Part shown: in pieces, positions 26,366 through 35,900 of the stretch
How the letters are laid out: each line of letters opens with the position of its first letter
Numbering within the stretch: the stretch's first letter is position 1
NCBI RefSeq assembly: GCF_000308295.2
Contig: NZ_HG326652.1
Span: 2,880,843 to 2,944,842, forward strand
Source of the DNA: Afipia birgiae 34632
GTDB taxonomy: Bacteria; Pseudomonadota; Alphaproteobacteria; Rhizobiales; Xanthobacteraceae
DNA length: 64,000 bases
Direction of reading: 5' to 3'
Notes under the pieces: model-generated
Seen by the model: the letters and a program-made list of their open reading frames with translations, nothing else
Told to the model about the DNA's origin: nothing
The model's database searches: none
Translations under genes and position numbers: made by a program

Positions 26366-27202
26366 CTACTGCATCGCTGCGCTCCGATCCAGATGCTGCA
26401 GTGTCGGCGCCGATGTTTGCGGTGCCGGCGGCCGGTAGCTCAGAGATGAGTGCGGTCGGATCGTGTTGAAGTGCTTGCGCCATTGCTCGATGACGACGGT
26501 AGCCTCCTTTAGGCTGTAAAAGATTTCACCGTTCAGGCATTCGTCGCGCAGTTTGCCGTTGAAGGACTCGCAGTAGCCGTTTTCCCATGGGCTGCCGGGC
26601 GCAATGTAGAGCGTCTTTGCTCCGAGCTTTCCGAACCAGCTGCGCACGATCTTGGCCGTCATCTCCGCGCCGTTGTCCGACCGGATGTGCTCAGGGACGC
26701 CTTTAGCAAGCATCACATCGGCCATGGTGTCGATGACGCCGAAGCTGTTGATGCGACGTGCAACCCTGATCGCCAGGCATTCCCTGGTAAACTCGTCGAT
26801 CAGCGTCATGAGCCGGAGCTTACGGCCATCATGGGTCTGCGCCTCGACGAAGTCGTAGCTCCAGACATGGTTACGATGCTGCGGCCGCAAACGGATGCAG
26901 GATCCGTCGTTGAGCCACAGCCGGCCGCGCGGTCGCTGTTTGCTGGGTACTTTTAGCCCCTCACGGCGCCAGATCCGCTGGACCCGATCACACCCGACCT
27001 GCCAGCCGGCATCGACCAGCAGCGACGTGATCCGACGATAGCCATATCGCCCATATTGGGACGCAAGAGAGATAATCGCTCTCGTCAACGCATCCTCATC
27101 AGATCGAACGATGGTGGTGTATCGCTGTGTTCCGCGGTGCTGGCCGACGATCCGGCAGGCTTGGCGTTCCGAGAGACCATACTTCCCTCGAATGCCCTCC
27201 AC
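26366..27202 (-). CDS. IS3-family transposase OrfB (DDE integrase domain)
   Basis: About 278 residues from the first in-frame start codon (GTG 27202), but normally made as an OrfAB fusion by frameshifting. HTH_21 segment R-Y-G-Y-R-R-I-T near residue 53, then the rve core with Asp in W-S-Y-D-F-V, Asp in R-S-D-N-G-A-E and Glu in [11 protein letters not shown]. All three catalytic residues are present. Confidence 0.9.
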   Translation of the reverse strand: MEGIRGKYGLSERQACRIVGQHRGTQRYTTIVRSDEDALTRAIISLASQYGRYGYRRITSLLVDAGWQVGCDRVQRIWRREGLKVPSKQRPRGRLWLNDGSCIRLRPQHRNHVWSYDFVEAQTHDGRKLRLMTLIDEFTRECLAIRVARRINSFGVIDTMADVMLAKGVPEHIRSDNGAEMTAKIVRSWFGKLGAKTLYIAPGSPWENGYCESFNGKLRDECLNGEIFYSLKEATVVIEQWRKHFNTIRPHSSLSYRPPAPQTSAPTLQHLDRSAAMQ

Positions 27203-27225
27203 CGCCTGCCGTCGCCGCTCAGGGC

Positions 27226-27504
27226 TTATAAGTTTCCCGAGGCAACGTCCTTGAGCACCTGCTTCTCAAGCGACACATCGGCGACGAGACGCTTGAGGCG
27301 GACATTCTCCCGCTCCAGATCCTTCATCCGCTTCGCCTGATCGAGCTCAAGGCCACCGTATTCCTTCCGCCAGCGATAATAACTCTGCTGCGAAATTCCG
27401 GCTTCCCGACAGGCCACCGGCGCTGCCTTGCCCTGCGACATCAATACTTCAATCTGGCGCAGCAGCACCACGATCTGCTCCGCATTAAACCTCTTCTTCG
27501 GCAT
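27226..27504 (-). CDS. IS3-family OrfA (DNA-binding and leucine zipper)
   Basis: About 92 residues from ATG 27504 (AGGAG eight bases upstream). HTH with [15 protein letters not shown] near residues 33-47, followed by a leucine-zipper-like helix [12 protein letters not shown]. Ends G-N-L-stop; a -1 shift at GGGAAAC (27232-27238) enters the orfB frame and continues through S-P-E-R-R-R-Q-A-V. Confidence 0.88.
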   Translation of the reverse strand: MPKKRFNAEQIVVLLRQIEVLMSQGKAAPVACREAGISQQSYYRWRKEYGGLELDQAKRMKDLERENVRLKRLVADVSLEKQVLKDVASGNL

Positions 27505-27662
27505 GACCAAAGCTCCTTTCCAAGCTCAGTTTCTCACAAAGCTTGGTCCAAAAAAGCCCGGTCAGGTCAAATTCGCTCCGCTTGATATCGGAACAAGGGC
27601 AATCTGCAAAAAGCAAATGCCGGTTCTGTGAGTTGGTATGTGCACAACCATGACGGAACTCT

Positions 27663-28214
27663 CTAATAGAGTTCTCGAAGCCATTTTCGTATTTCATCAG
27701 CATTTTCCGAAAGCTCGGCCGAAAATTCGCCGGCAAAATTTCTCCAGGCATCTAGGTTGCGCGCAGGCACTCCGATAATGGCCGGGATGCCGCGCTCAAG
27801 CGCTTTCGCCATCAGACCGCACATCCCCCCGCCATCAGCTTCCACCTTGCCGAATTTGTTAAGCACAAGCAGGGCAGGACCATTATCGAGGCTTCTTTCG
27901 ACCTTCATGGAGGCATCGATCAGAGCCGCCACATCAAGACGGCATCCCCTCGCACCTGCGCCGCGGTCGTCAAAAAGCGGAGTGCGGTAACCGCTGGCGA
28001 GATCTTCGAGCAGCACATCGCAGCGCCGATCGGATCCCTCGCATACCGGGTGTTGCAGAACTCCTGAGAGAACCAGATTGCGCGAACGGCATTCGCTGAC
28101 GATCCACTTGAATATCGCATCCGGATACTCGTCGTTCGCGTAGACAATCGCGGCAAGGCTCGGTTCGTGCTGCCGCGTCAAATCAGGCGCCGGGCCGGAA
28201 TGCAATGCAAACAT
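27663..28214 (-). CDS. DUF2478 protein linked to molybdenum cofactor genes
   Basis: 183 residues. DUF2478 pattern: A-A-I-V-Y near residue 22, V-L-Q-H-P near 53, P-L-F-D-D-R-G near 80, A-L-L-V-L-N-K-F-G-K-x-E-A-D-G-G-G near 115-130, and I-P-A-I-I-G-V-P near 145. The family is common in molybdenum transport and cofactor clusters and shares the THEP1-like NTPase fold according to family knowledge, though no clear P-loop is visible. It overlaps the 3' end of the MogA/MoaB gene by 32 bases, so it is the last gene of the nar operon on this strand; a role in Mo cofactor supply for NarG is inferred. Confidence 0.75.
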   Translation of the reverse strand: MFALHSGPAPDLTRQHEPSLAAIVYANDEYPDAIFKWIVSECRSRNLVLSGVLQHPVCEGSDRRCDVLLEDLASGYRTPLFDDRGAGARGCRLDVAALIDASMKVERSLDNGPALLVLNKFGKVEADGGGMCGLMAKALERGIPAIIGVPARNLDAWRNFAGEFSAELSENADEIRKWLRELY

Positions 28215-28755
28215 CGGAATTGACCTCGATTGGACGCGCCCCGATTAGCTCAAGACAATACGGGATCGCAGGGAAGATCGCGTTCAGGCAGACGTCGATG
28301 GCTGCAGGGCGACCGGGCAGATTGACGATCAGGGAATGATTGCGTGTACCGGCGATTTGACGTGACAAAATGGCCGTTGGAACGTCGTCCAAACTGACTC
28401 GCCGCATCAATTCACCGAAACCAACCAGCTCGCGTCCGATGACCATGCGCGTTCCCTCGGGCGTGAGATCGCGTGGAGCAGGTCCGGTCCCGCCTGTCGT
28501 CAGAACAAGATCGCAACCTTCGCGATCCGACAATTCGATCAGTGCATTGGCAACGCTTTCCGCACCGTCAGGAATAATCTTGAAGATAACGATCCAGTTC
28601 GACCGAATGACCTTTCCTAGGAAGGAATTAATAGCCTTCCCGCTCTTGTCGTCGTAGAGACCCTGGCTCGCGCGATCAGAGACAACAAGGATGCCGATCC
28701 GTGCGAGCGGCTTGGATTCCGTAAGATTGGTTGGGTTATCGCGTCCGAGACTCAT
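28183..28755 (-). CDS. MogA/MoaB-type molybdopterin adenylyltransferase
   Basis: 190 residues from ATG 28755, with GGAGG at ideal spacing. Single MoCF-binding domain: I-G-I-L-V-V-S-D-R-A-S near the start, T-T-G-G-T-G-P-A-P-R-D-L-T-P-E near residue 90 (the substrate-binding loop) and L-P-G-R-P-A-A near 145. Catalyses adenylylation of molybdopterin before Mo insertion by MoeA. The position in the nar operon ties it to NarG maturation. Overlaps the upstream gene by ATGA. MoaB and MogA cannot be told apart with certainty here. Confidence 0.88.
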   Translation of the reverse strand: MSLGRDNPTNLTESKPLARIGILVVSDRASQGLYDDKSGKAINSFLGKVIRSNWIVIFKIIPDGAESVANALIELSDREGCDLVLTTGGTGPAPRDLTPEGTRMVIGRELVGFGELMRRVSLDDVPTAILSRQIAGTRNHSLIVNLPGRPAAIDVCLNAIFPAIPYCLELIGARPIEVNSDVCIAFRPGA

Positions 28756-29108
28756 GAACAGCCTCCGCTTCCTCCACACGTGCATCCCGCATGAGCATGG
28801 TCCATATCGTTGTGAGAAGCCGGCGGGGCTTCGTCCTGCTGCAGCGACCAGGTGATCATGTACGTCAGACAACCTGCCCCCGGATCGGTGGTACGTTCCA
28901 GAGCATTCATAAGGCCTAGCCAGTCTTCGCTGCCGGCAAGGTTTGCAAAACGTCGCACGGCCCCCGATGCATATTCGCCGACGCTTTCCCCGAACCGGCT
29001 CGTCATGGCATCGACACGCGCCAGCAGTACGATGTCGCCGCAGGCAATCAGCGCTTCCGCCGCATGGACCTCGTCGTCAAAGCCACGGATAATTTCACCG
29101 AGTTGCAT
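28752..29108 (-). CDS. Unknown protein with Cys/His-rich tail in nar operon
   Basis: 118 residues, no recognised family. Residues 1-95 are acidic and helical (E-I-I-R-G-F-D-D-E-V-H-A-A-E-A-L ... V-G-E-Y-A-S-G-A-V-R-R-F-A-N). The last 20 are a metal-binding-like tail: D-H-A-H-A-G-C-T-C-G-G-S-G-G-C, with three Cys and at least three His. It lies 13 bases after the parvulin gene and overlaps mogA by ATGA, so it is co-translated with nitrate reductase maturation genes. A metal chaperone or NarJ-like helper role is speculation. Confidence 0.75.
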   Translation of the reverse strand: MQLGEIIRGFDDEVHAAEALIACGDIVLLARVDAMTSRFGESVGEYASGAVRRFANLAGSEDWLGLMNALERTTDPGAGCLTYMITWSLQQDEAPPASHNDMDHAHAGCTCGGSGGCS

Positions 29109-29121
29109 GCGGCGTTCCTTT

Positions 29122-29946
29122 CTACTGGACTAGTGGTGTGTCCGCGGCCGCGAGCGAAATGCCGGTAATCTCGGCCCGGCCCGCAAGGATCGAGATGTAT
29201 TGCGCGAGCGCCCGATGTTCGACGCTGAATGCTAGATAGTCGGCGATCCGCTCCCGTGCGATCTCGAAAGGCAACATCTGCCCTTCCGCGCGACGATCAA
29301 GACGCACAACATGAAAGCCATAACGGGTTTCGACGATCGCAATATCGCCTGGCTTCATCCGCTCCAGCGCTGCCTCGAATTCCGGCACGGTTTGTCCGTG
29401 AGTGATCTGGCCGAGATATCCACCTTCCAATGCCGACGTCGTGCAAGCAGAATGATTGGTGGCAAGATCCGCGAAAGCAGCGTGGTCCGATTTCACGGCC
29501 GCAAGGATCGTATCGGCAGTCGCCCGCGCCTCGCCACGCGCAGCCACGTCGCAACGCGGGGCGGCGACAAGAATGTGAGCTGCCTCATAAATATCTCCCG
29601 ATCGAAACCGCTGGCGGTTCTGTTCGTAAAACCGTCGGCAGGCCGCTTCGTCCGGTTCGGGTGTGATGACTTCACGCTCGACCAGCGTCCGCATCGCAGC
29701 CTCGTCCGCTGTCTCGGTGCGGCCATCGGGATCGCTGAGGGGCTCCGCTTCGACGCCAAGCCGCGCGGTTTCCTGGAATAACAGTTCCCGCACGACCAAG
29801 GCACGAGCCGCCGCCTGCCACGCCAGAATTGGCCTTTCGGCAGGATGGTTCTGGACTTCCCTAGCGATGGCCTCCCGGGGAATAAGCACCCCGTTCACAC
29901 TGATCGTCTTCGGCTTCGGCAAGACATTCGAAACTGAGCAATCCAT
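29122..29946 (-). CDS. Parvulin-type peptidyl-prolyl isomerase (NifM/PpiC-like)
   Basis: 274 residues. N-terminal helical chaperone-like part (A-A-R-A-L-V-V-R-E-L-L-F-Q-E-T-A), then a rotamase domain at about residues 135-235: A-A-H-I-L-V-A, F-A-D-L-A-T-N-H-S, G-G-Y-L-G-Q-I and Y-G-F-H-V-V-R-L-D. No signal peptide, so it likely acts in the cytoplasm. Such genes follow narI in many nar operons and are thought to assist folding of NarG/NarH. Four bases from the narI stop. Confidence 0.9.
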   Translation of the reverse strand: MDCSVSNVLPKPKTISVNGVLIPREAIAREVQNHPAERPILAWQAAARALVVRELLFQETARLGVEAEPLSDPDGRTETADEAAMRTLVEREVITPEPDEAACRRFYEQNRQRFRSGDIYEAAHILVAAPRCDVAARGEARATADTILAAVKSDHAAFADLATNHSACTTSALEGGYLGQITHGQTVPEFEAALERMKPGDIAIVETRYGFHVVRLDRRAEGQMLPFEIARERIADYLAFSVEHRALAQYISILAGRAEITGISLAAADTPLVQ

Positions 29947-29950
29947 GAAT

Positions 29951-30676
29951 TTACTCCGCGGGTTGGACCGGCGGCGAGGCAGCTCGGCCTCCGCTCCGGC
30001 TGCGCACCACCTGATAGCCCCGGCGGCCGAGATACCAAACCGGAGCGCTCCAGACGTGGACCAGACGGGTGAAAGGAAAAACGAGAAAGATCGTCATGCC
30101 CAGCATCAGATGTGCTTTGAAGATCGGGTGCACGTCGAGAACATAGTGAGCGGCGTCCGGCTGCAGCGTGACGATGGCCTGCGCCCAGTTCATGAATTTC
30201 ACCATCTCATGACCATCGAGATGGCCGGCCGACAGCGGAATAGTGGCAAGACCGAGCAGCAGCTGCACGAACAGAATCAGCAGGATCGCGGTATCACCGA
30301 ACGACGAATTGACGCGGATGCGCGGATCGAACAATCGGCGATGGGTCAGCAGGGAAATGCCGACAAGGCACATCAGGCCCGCTACGCCGCCGGCAACCAT
30401 CGCCAGTATCTGCTTAAAGCCGTGCGAGATGCCCATCATGTCGAACACCCAGATCGGCGTCAGCAGGCCGACGAAATGGCCGCCGAAGATCACCAGGATG
30501 CCAACGTGGAAAAGGTTCGAACCCCACATCAGCTGACGACGTCGCAGCAACTGGCTCGATCCGGTGCGCCACGTATACTGCTCGCGATCGAACCGAAAGA
30601 GACTCCCGAGCAGAAACACCGTGAAGCAAAGGTAGGGATACCAGCCGAAGACGATAGAGTTGAGCGATTGCATCAT
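29951..30676 (-). CDS. narI: NarI, cytochrome b subunit of respiratory nitrate reductase
   Basis: 241 residues; the ATG-ATG pair at 30676/30673 follows GGGAGG. Five membrane helices with heme b His ligands seen in F-H-V-G-I-L-V-I-F-G-G-H and H-L-M-L-G-M-T. NarI takes electrons from quinol on the periplasmic side and anchors NarGH. The in-frame stretch upstream of 30676 lies in narJ and is not used. Confidence 0.94.
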   Translation of the reverse strand: MMQSLNSIVFGWYPYLCFTVFLLGSLFRFDREQYTWRTGSSQLLRRRQLMWGSNLFHVGILVIFGGHFVGLLTPIWVFDMMGISHGFKQILAMVAGGVAGLMCLVGISLLTHRRLFDPRIRVNSSFGDTAILLILFVQLLLGLATIPLSAGHLDGHEMVKFMNWAQAIVTLQPDAAHYVLDVHPIFKAHLMLGMTIFLVFPFTRLVHVWSAPVWYLGRRGYQVVRSRSGGRAASPPVQPAE

Positions 30677-30686
30677 TGTTGCCTCC

Positions 30687-31394
30687 CTAGACGGCTGACG
30701 GCGCGGGTTTGACCGCGCGCGTGGCATGACGAAGGCGGGCGGCAAGGCTTTCATGCCCGCACGCACTCTGACCTTGCGTGCCCGGGCCAAACCTGACCTC
30801 CTCTTCTTCCCACGCTGCATCGAGCGCAGCGAAATCCATTGGATCCGGATCGGGGCCTTTCAAAAGTTCATCGACCATCTCTCGTTGCGGCGCTTCGGCA
30901 ATGATCGCCACAAGCGTGTCGAAGATGGCTCTGTAGCTGGATTTGCGCCGGCCGAGCCGCTCGGCCATTGCGGCCATAATATGTGCCGGCTGAGCGAGCA
31001 GATCACGCGCCGCCGCCACTGGCTGCGTCGACAGGAATTCGAGAAACAACGGCACAAAGTCCGGCAGTTCGTTGGCGGTAATGGAGAAGCTGGCATCCTC
31101 ATAAAGCTTCTTCAGATCGACCATGGCCTGGCCCCGGTCGCGGCTTTCACCGTGAACGTGTTCGAACAGATGCAGGGCAAGCGTACGGCTCCGGTCGAAC
31201 AACAGACCGTAATCCTCCTGAAGGTCGTAAAGCTCCCCAGTCGCGATTTGCTCGATAAGAATATCAAGCGCGCGCCGCTGGACGGCAGGCACGAGGTTCT
31301 CCGAATCCAGAACCGCTCTGAATTCTGGAGCCGCCATAATCAGATCCTGGGAGGGATAGGTGAGAAGTGCCGAAAGGATTTTGAACGTCTTCAT
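30687..31394 (-). CDS. narJ: NarJ, nitrate reductase chaperone
   Basis: 235 residues. TorD/NarJ helical family: opening K-T-F-K-I-L-S-A-L-L-T-Y-P-S, then L-Q-E-D-Y-G-L-L-F-D-R-S and H-L-F-E-H-V-H-G-E-S-R-D-R-G-Q-A-M, the hallmark of NarJ. Binds apo-NarG until Mo cofactor and clusters are in. ATG at 31394 shares one base with the narH stop. Confidence 0.95.
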   Translation of the reverse strand: MKTFKILSALLTYPSQDLIMAAPEFRAVLDSENLVPAVQRRALDILIEQIATGELYDLQEDYGLLFDRSRTLALHLFEHVHGESRDRGQAMVDLKKLYEDASFSITANELPDFVPLFLEFLSTQPVAAARDLLAQPAHIMAAMAERLGRRKSSYRAIFDTLVAIIAEAPQREMVDELLKGPDPDPMDFAALDAAWEEEEVRFGPGTQGQSACGHESLAARLRHATRAVKPAPSAV

Positions 31395-32914
31395 CACATG
31401 ACCTCCATCGGCGTTTTGTCCTTGCGCGGCGAGCCGAACAGATTGACTTCGGTTTCGCCACCCGAGCATCCGTTACCGAACGTGAAGCCGCAGGAACCGC
31501 GCATATCGTAGGCGTCGGCGCCCACTTCGCGATGGGCTGTCGGAATGACAAACCTGTCTTCGTAGTTTGCGATCGCCATGATCTTGTACATTTCATCGAT
31601 CTCTTCGGCTTTCAGTCCGACCCGCCGTGCAATCGCTTCATCGACGACCCCGTCGATCGTCTTGGCCCGCATGAAGGCGCGCATCGCAAGCATACGTTCG
31701 AGCGCGAGCGTCACCGGCTTCTCGTCCCCTGCTGTCAGCAAGTTGGCGAGATACCTCATTGGAATGCGCAGCGACTTGACGTCGGGCATTTCACCGTCGG
31801 AGCCGATCTTGCCGGCCGACGCGGCTGAGGTGATGGGCGACAGCGGCGGCACGTACCACACCATTGGCAATGTGCGGTATTCAGGATGCAGCGGGAACGC
31901 CACCTTCCATTCCATCGCCATTTTCCAGATCGGCGATATCTTAGCGGCTTCCAGCCATGCATGGGGAATGCCCTGCCGTTCTGCCTCCGCGATCACGGCC
32001 GGATCGTTGGGATTCAGGAAAACGTCGAGTTGAGCCTGATACAGGTCGCGCTCGTCAGGTGTGCTGGCCGCTTCAGCAATCCGATCGGCATCGTAGAGCA
32101 CCACGCCGAGATAGCGGATGCGGCCGACGCAGGTTTCGGAACACACGGTCGGTTGACCGGCCTCGATCCGCGGATAGCAAAAGATGCACTTCTCCGACTT
32201 TCCCGAAGACCAGTTGTAATAGATCTTCTTGTAGGGACATCCCGAGACGCACATGCGCCAACCGCGGCATTTGTCCTGATCGATCAGGACGATGCCATCT
32301 TCCTCGCGCTTATAGATCGCGCCCGAAGGACACGCCGCAACGCAGGTCGGATTCAGGCAGTGCTCGCACAGCCGCGGCAGGTACATCATGAAGGTGTTTT
32401 CGAACTGACCGTAGATCTCCTTCTGCACGCCGTCGAAATTTGCATCTTTCGAACGCTTTGCGAATTCTCCGCCGAGAATTTCTTCCCAGTTCGGACCCCA
32501 TTCAATCTTTTCCATGCGTTCGCCGGAAATAAGTGAGCGCGGGCGAGCGGTCGGCATCGCCGCCATCTCCGGGGCCTTCTGCAGATGTTCATAGTCGTAG
32601 GTGAACGGCTCGTAGTAGTCATCGATCTCCGGCAAATCGGGATTTGCGAAAATATTCGCCAGCACGCGCCACTTGCCGCCGATCCGCGGCGCTATCGAGC
32701 CGTTACGCTTGCGCGTCCAGCCGCCCTTCCAGCGTGCCTGATTTTCCCAATCCTTTGGATAACCGATGCCGGGTTTGGTTTCGACGTTGTTGAACCACGC
32801 GTACTCCATGCCTTCGCGGCTGGTCCAGACGTTCTTACATGTTACGCTGCAGGTGTGACATCCGATACACTTATCGAGATTCAGCACCATCGCGATTTGG
32901 GCACGAATTTTCAT
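31394..32914 (-). CDS. narH: NarH, iron-sulfur subunit of nitrate reductase
   Basis: 506 residues. Four cluster motifs: C-I-G-C-H-T-C-S-V-T-C near residue 16, C-E-H-C-L-N-P-T-C near 183, C-R-G-W-R-M-C-V-S-G-C-P (Trp in place of Cys marks the [3Fe-4S] cluster) near 217, and C-I-F-C ... C-S-E-T-C near 245. Overlaps narG by four bases. Normal length and ligand set. Confidence 0.97.
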   Translation of the reverse strand: MKIRAQIAMVLNLDKCIGCHTCSVTCKNVWTSREGMEYAWFNNVETKPGIGYPKDWENQARWKGGWTRKRNGSIAPRIGGKWRVLANIFANPDLPEIDDYYEPFTYDYEHLQKAPEMAAMPTARPRSLISGERMEKIEWGPNWEEILGGEFAKRSKDANFDGVQKEIYGQFENTFMMYLPRLCEHCLNPTCVAACPSGAIYKREEDGIVLIDQDKCRGWRMCVSGCPYKKIYYNWSSGKSEKCIFCYPRIEAGQPTVCSETCVGRIRYLGVVLYDADRIAEAASTPDERDLYQAQLDVFLNPNDPAVIAEAERQGIPHAWLEAAKISPIWKMAMEWKVAFPLHPEYRTLPMVWYVPPLSPITSAASAGKIGSDGEMPDVKSLRIPMRYLANLLTAGDEKPVTLALERMLAMRAFMRAKTIDGVVDEAIARRVGLKAEEIDEMYKIMAIANYEDRFVIPTAHREVGADAYDMRGSCGFTFGNGCSGGETEVNLFGSPRKDKTPMEVM

Positions 32915-35900
32915 TCTGCAGCCTCCAGGCCGGGTGTGGTTGCGTCGAGCGGCGTATCGAGCCAGTCGATGTTTGCCATCTTGCGAACGGCGACGAATTC
33001 ATCGCGGTTCGAGCCGACGGTGCCGTAGTAGTTGAAGCCGTACGCCTGCTGGACGTATCCGCCGATCATGTGCGTTGGTTTGAGCACGATACGGGTCACG
33101 GAGTTGTGAATGCCGCCTCGCTGACCGGTCTGCTCGGAGCCGGGCACGTTCACGATCTTCTCCTGGGCATGATACATCATGCACATGCCCTGCTTGACGC
33201 GCTGAGACACCACCGCGCGCGCCACCAGTGCCCCGTTGGTATTAAAGACCTCGATCCAGTCGTTATCGACGATACCGGCACCCTTCGCGTCGGTTTCGCT
33301 GATCCAGACGATCGGCCCGCCGCGCGATAGCGTGAGCATCAGCAGGTTGTCGGTGTAGGTGGAGTGAATGCCCCATTTCTGGTGCGGCGTGAGAAAATTC
33401 AGCACCATCGTCTTATTGCCGTTCGGCTTGCGGTCGATCACCGGATTCACCGATTTGGTATCAATCGGCGGCCGATAAACGCAGAAGCCTTCGCCGAATG
33501 CCCGCATCCACAGGTGATCCTGATAGAGCTGTTGACGCCCGGTGAGCGTGCGCCAGGGGATCAATTCGTGGACGTTGGTATAACAGGCGTTGTAGCAGAC
33601 CTTTTCCGACTCTAGTCCGGACCAGATCGGCGACGAGATGATCTTGCGTGGCTGCGCGACCACATCGCGAAAGCGTATCTTCTCATCCTCCTTCGGGATA
33701 GCGAGATGGGTATGATCGCGGCCGGTGAAGCCACTAAGCGAATTCCAAGCCTTGACCGCCACCTCGCCGTTGGTTTCAGGCGCGAGGCTCAGGAGGACTT
33801 CGCAGGCATCGATGTCTGTATCGATGCGCGCGAGACCTTTACTCCGCCCCTCCTCGGTCACCACGCCATTTAAGCCTTTGAGCAGATCAACCTCATGCTC
33901 GGTGTTCCAGCTCATGCCCTTGCCACCGTTGCCCAGCTTGCCCATCAACGGTCCGAGCGACGTAAACTGCTTGTAGATGTTCGGATAGTCGCGATCGACC
34001 ATAGTGACCGCCGGCATGGTCTTGCCGGGGATCGGATCTATTTCACCTTTCTTCCAGTCCTTCACGTCGAAGGGCTGTGCGATCTCGCCCGCCGTATCGT
34101 GCATGATCGGCGTAAGGACGATGTCCTTTTCTACACCAAGCACCTCTGGTGCAACCTTGGAAAACGATTTGGCGATGCCCTTGTAGATTTCCCAGTCGCT
34201 GCGCGATTCCCACACCGGATCGATCGCCGCCGTCAGCGGATGAATGAACGGATGCATATCGGATGTATTGAGATCGTTCTTTTCGTACCAGGTCGCCGTC
34301 GGCAACACGATATCCGAATACATACAGGTCGTGGACATGCGAAAGTCGAGCGTGACCAGAAGATCAAGTTTGCCTTCCGGCGCTTCTTCATGCCAGACGA
34401 CTTCGCTCGGCTTCTTTCTGCCGTCCTCGCCGAGATCCTTGCCCATCACGCCGTGGCTGGTGCCAAGCAGATGCTTCAGGAAATATTCGTGACCCTTGCC
34501 GGACGCTCCCAGAAGGTTGGAGCGCCAGACAAACATGTTGCGCGGCCAGTTCTTTGGATTGTCCGGATCGTCGCACGCCAGCTTCAACTCGCCTGATTTG
34601 AGAGCCTTCGCGACATAATCCTTGGCTTCCAGGCCAGATGCCGCGGCCTGCTTTGACACTTCGATCGGATTGGCCTGAAGCTGCGGCGCGGATGGCAGCC
34701 AGCCCATGCGCTCGGCGCGCACATTATAATCGATCAGCGCGCCATCCCACGGACCTGCTGGCGCCGTCGGCGACAGAACTTCCTTCACGTCAAGCGTCTC
34801 ATAGCGCCACTGATCGGTGTGAGCGTAGAACGCCGAGGTCGAATTCATCTGGCGCGGCGGACGGCTCCAGTCGAGGCCGAAGGCGAGCGGCAGCCACCCG
34901 CTTTGCGGGCGCAGCTTCTCCTGCCCGACATAATGCGACCAGCCGCCGCCAGATTGGCCCACGCATCCGCACATCACCAGCATGTTAATGATGCCACGGT
35001 AGTTCATATCCATGTGGTACCAGTGGTTCAACCCGGCGCCGACGATCACCATCGAGCGCCCGCCCGTCTTCTCGGCATTCAACGCAAATTCTCGCGCCAC
35101 CGTGATGATCTGATCGCGCGGCACACCGCTGATCTTTTCCGCCCAGGCCGGCGTATAGGGTTCCACATCGTTGTAGTTTGCGGCGATATGCGCACCGCCC
35201 AGACCCCGATCGACACCGTAGTTGGCGACGAACAGATCGAACACCGATGCGACGAGTGCTTCGCCGTCCGCCAGCTGGAGCGTCTTCACCGGCACGTTAC
35301 GCATCAGCACGTCAGGATGATCGGTACCAAGAAAATGATCGTGCTCGCGGTTGCCGAAATACGGAAAGCCGACTGAAGCAACGTCATCCTGGATGTCCAT
35401 CAGCGACAGCCGGAGTTTCGTCTCCCGCCCATCCGCCGTTCTCTCCTCGAGATTCCAGTTGCCCTTCTCGCCCCAGCGGAATCCGATCGTTCCGTTCGGA
35501 GCGACGATCTCACCGGAATTCTCGTCATAGGCGACGGTCTTCCATTCGGGGTTATTGGTTTCACCCAATGTAGTGTCGAAGTCGGACGCGCGTATAAAGC
35601 GCTCCGGCACATAGTACTCACCCTGCTTCACCAGACGCACCAGCATCGGCATGTCAGTGTACTGCCGCGCATAGTCGTTGAAGTACTTGGCCTGCCGATC
35701 GATGTGGAATTCGCGCAGGATGACATGACCCATCGCCATGGCGAGGGCGGCATCGGTGCCCTGCTTCGGCGAAACCCATAGATCGGCGAATTTCGACGCT
35801 TCCGAATAGTCCGGACAGATCACGACGCTCTTGGCGCCCTTGTAGCGAACCTCGGTATAAAAATGAGCATCCGGCGTACGCGTCTGCGGAACGTTGGAGC

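Larger units (their letters stand above)
26330..27569 (-). mobile_element. IS3-family insertion sequence (IS407-type), complete
   Basis: 1240 bases bounded by imperfect inverted repeats beginning TGACCTGAC (26330-26338) and ending GTCAGGTCA (27561-27569); the similarity extends about 30 bases in, through TTTTGGACCA. Four-base direct repeats AATT flank it (26326-26329 and 27570-27573), the duplication size of the IS407 group. It carries orfA and orfB in the minus direction with a GGGAAAC slippery heptamer at the end of orfA. Both frames are open, so it may be active or recent. Confidence 0.9.

Noticed and set aside
30677..30820. Longer NarI with 48 extra residues
   Set aside because: The extension overlaps narJ out of frame and is basic shadow sequence; the ATG pair at 30676 follows GGGAGG.
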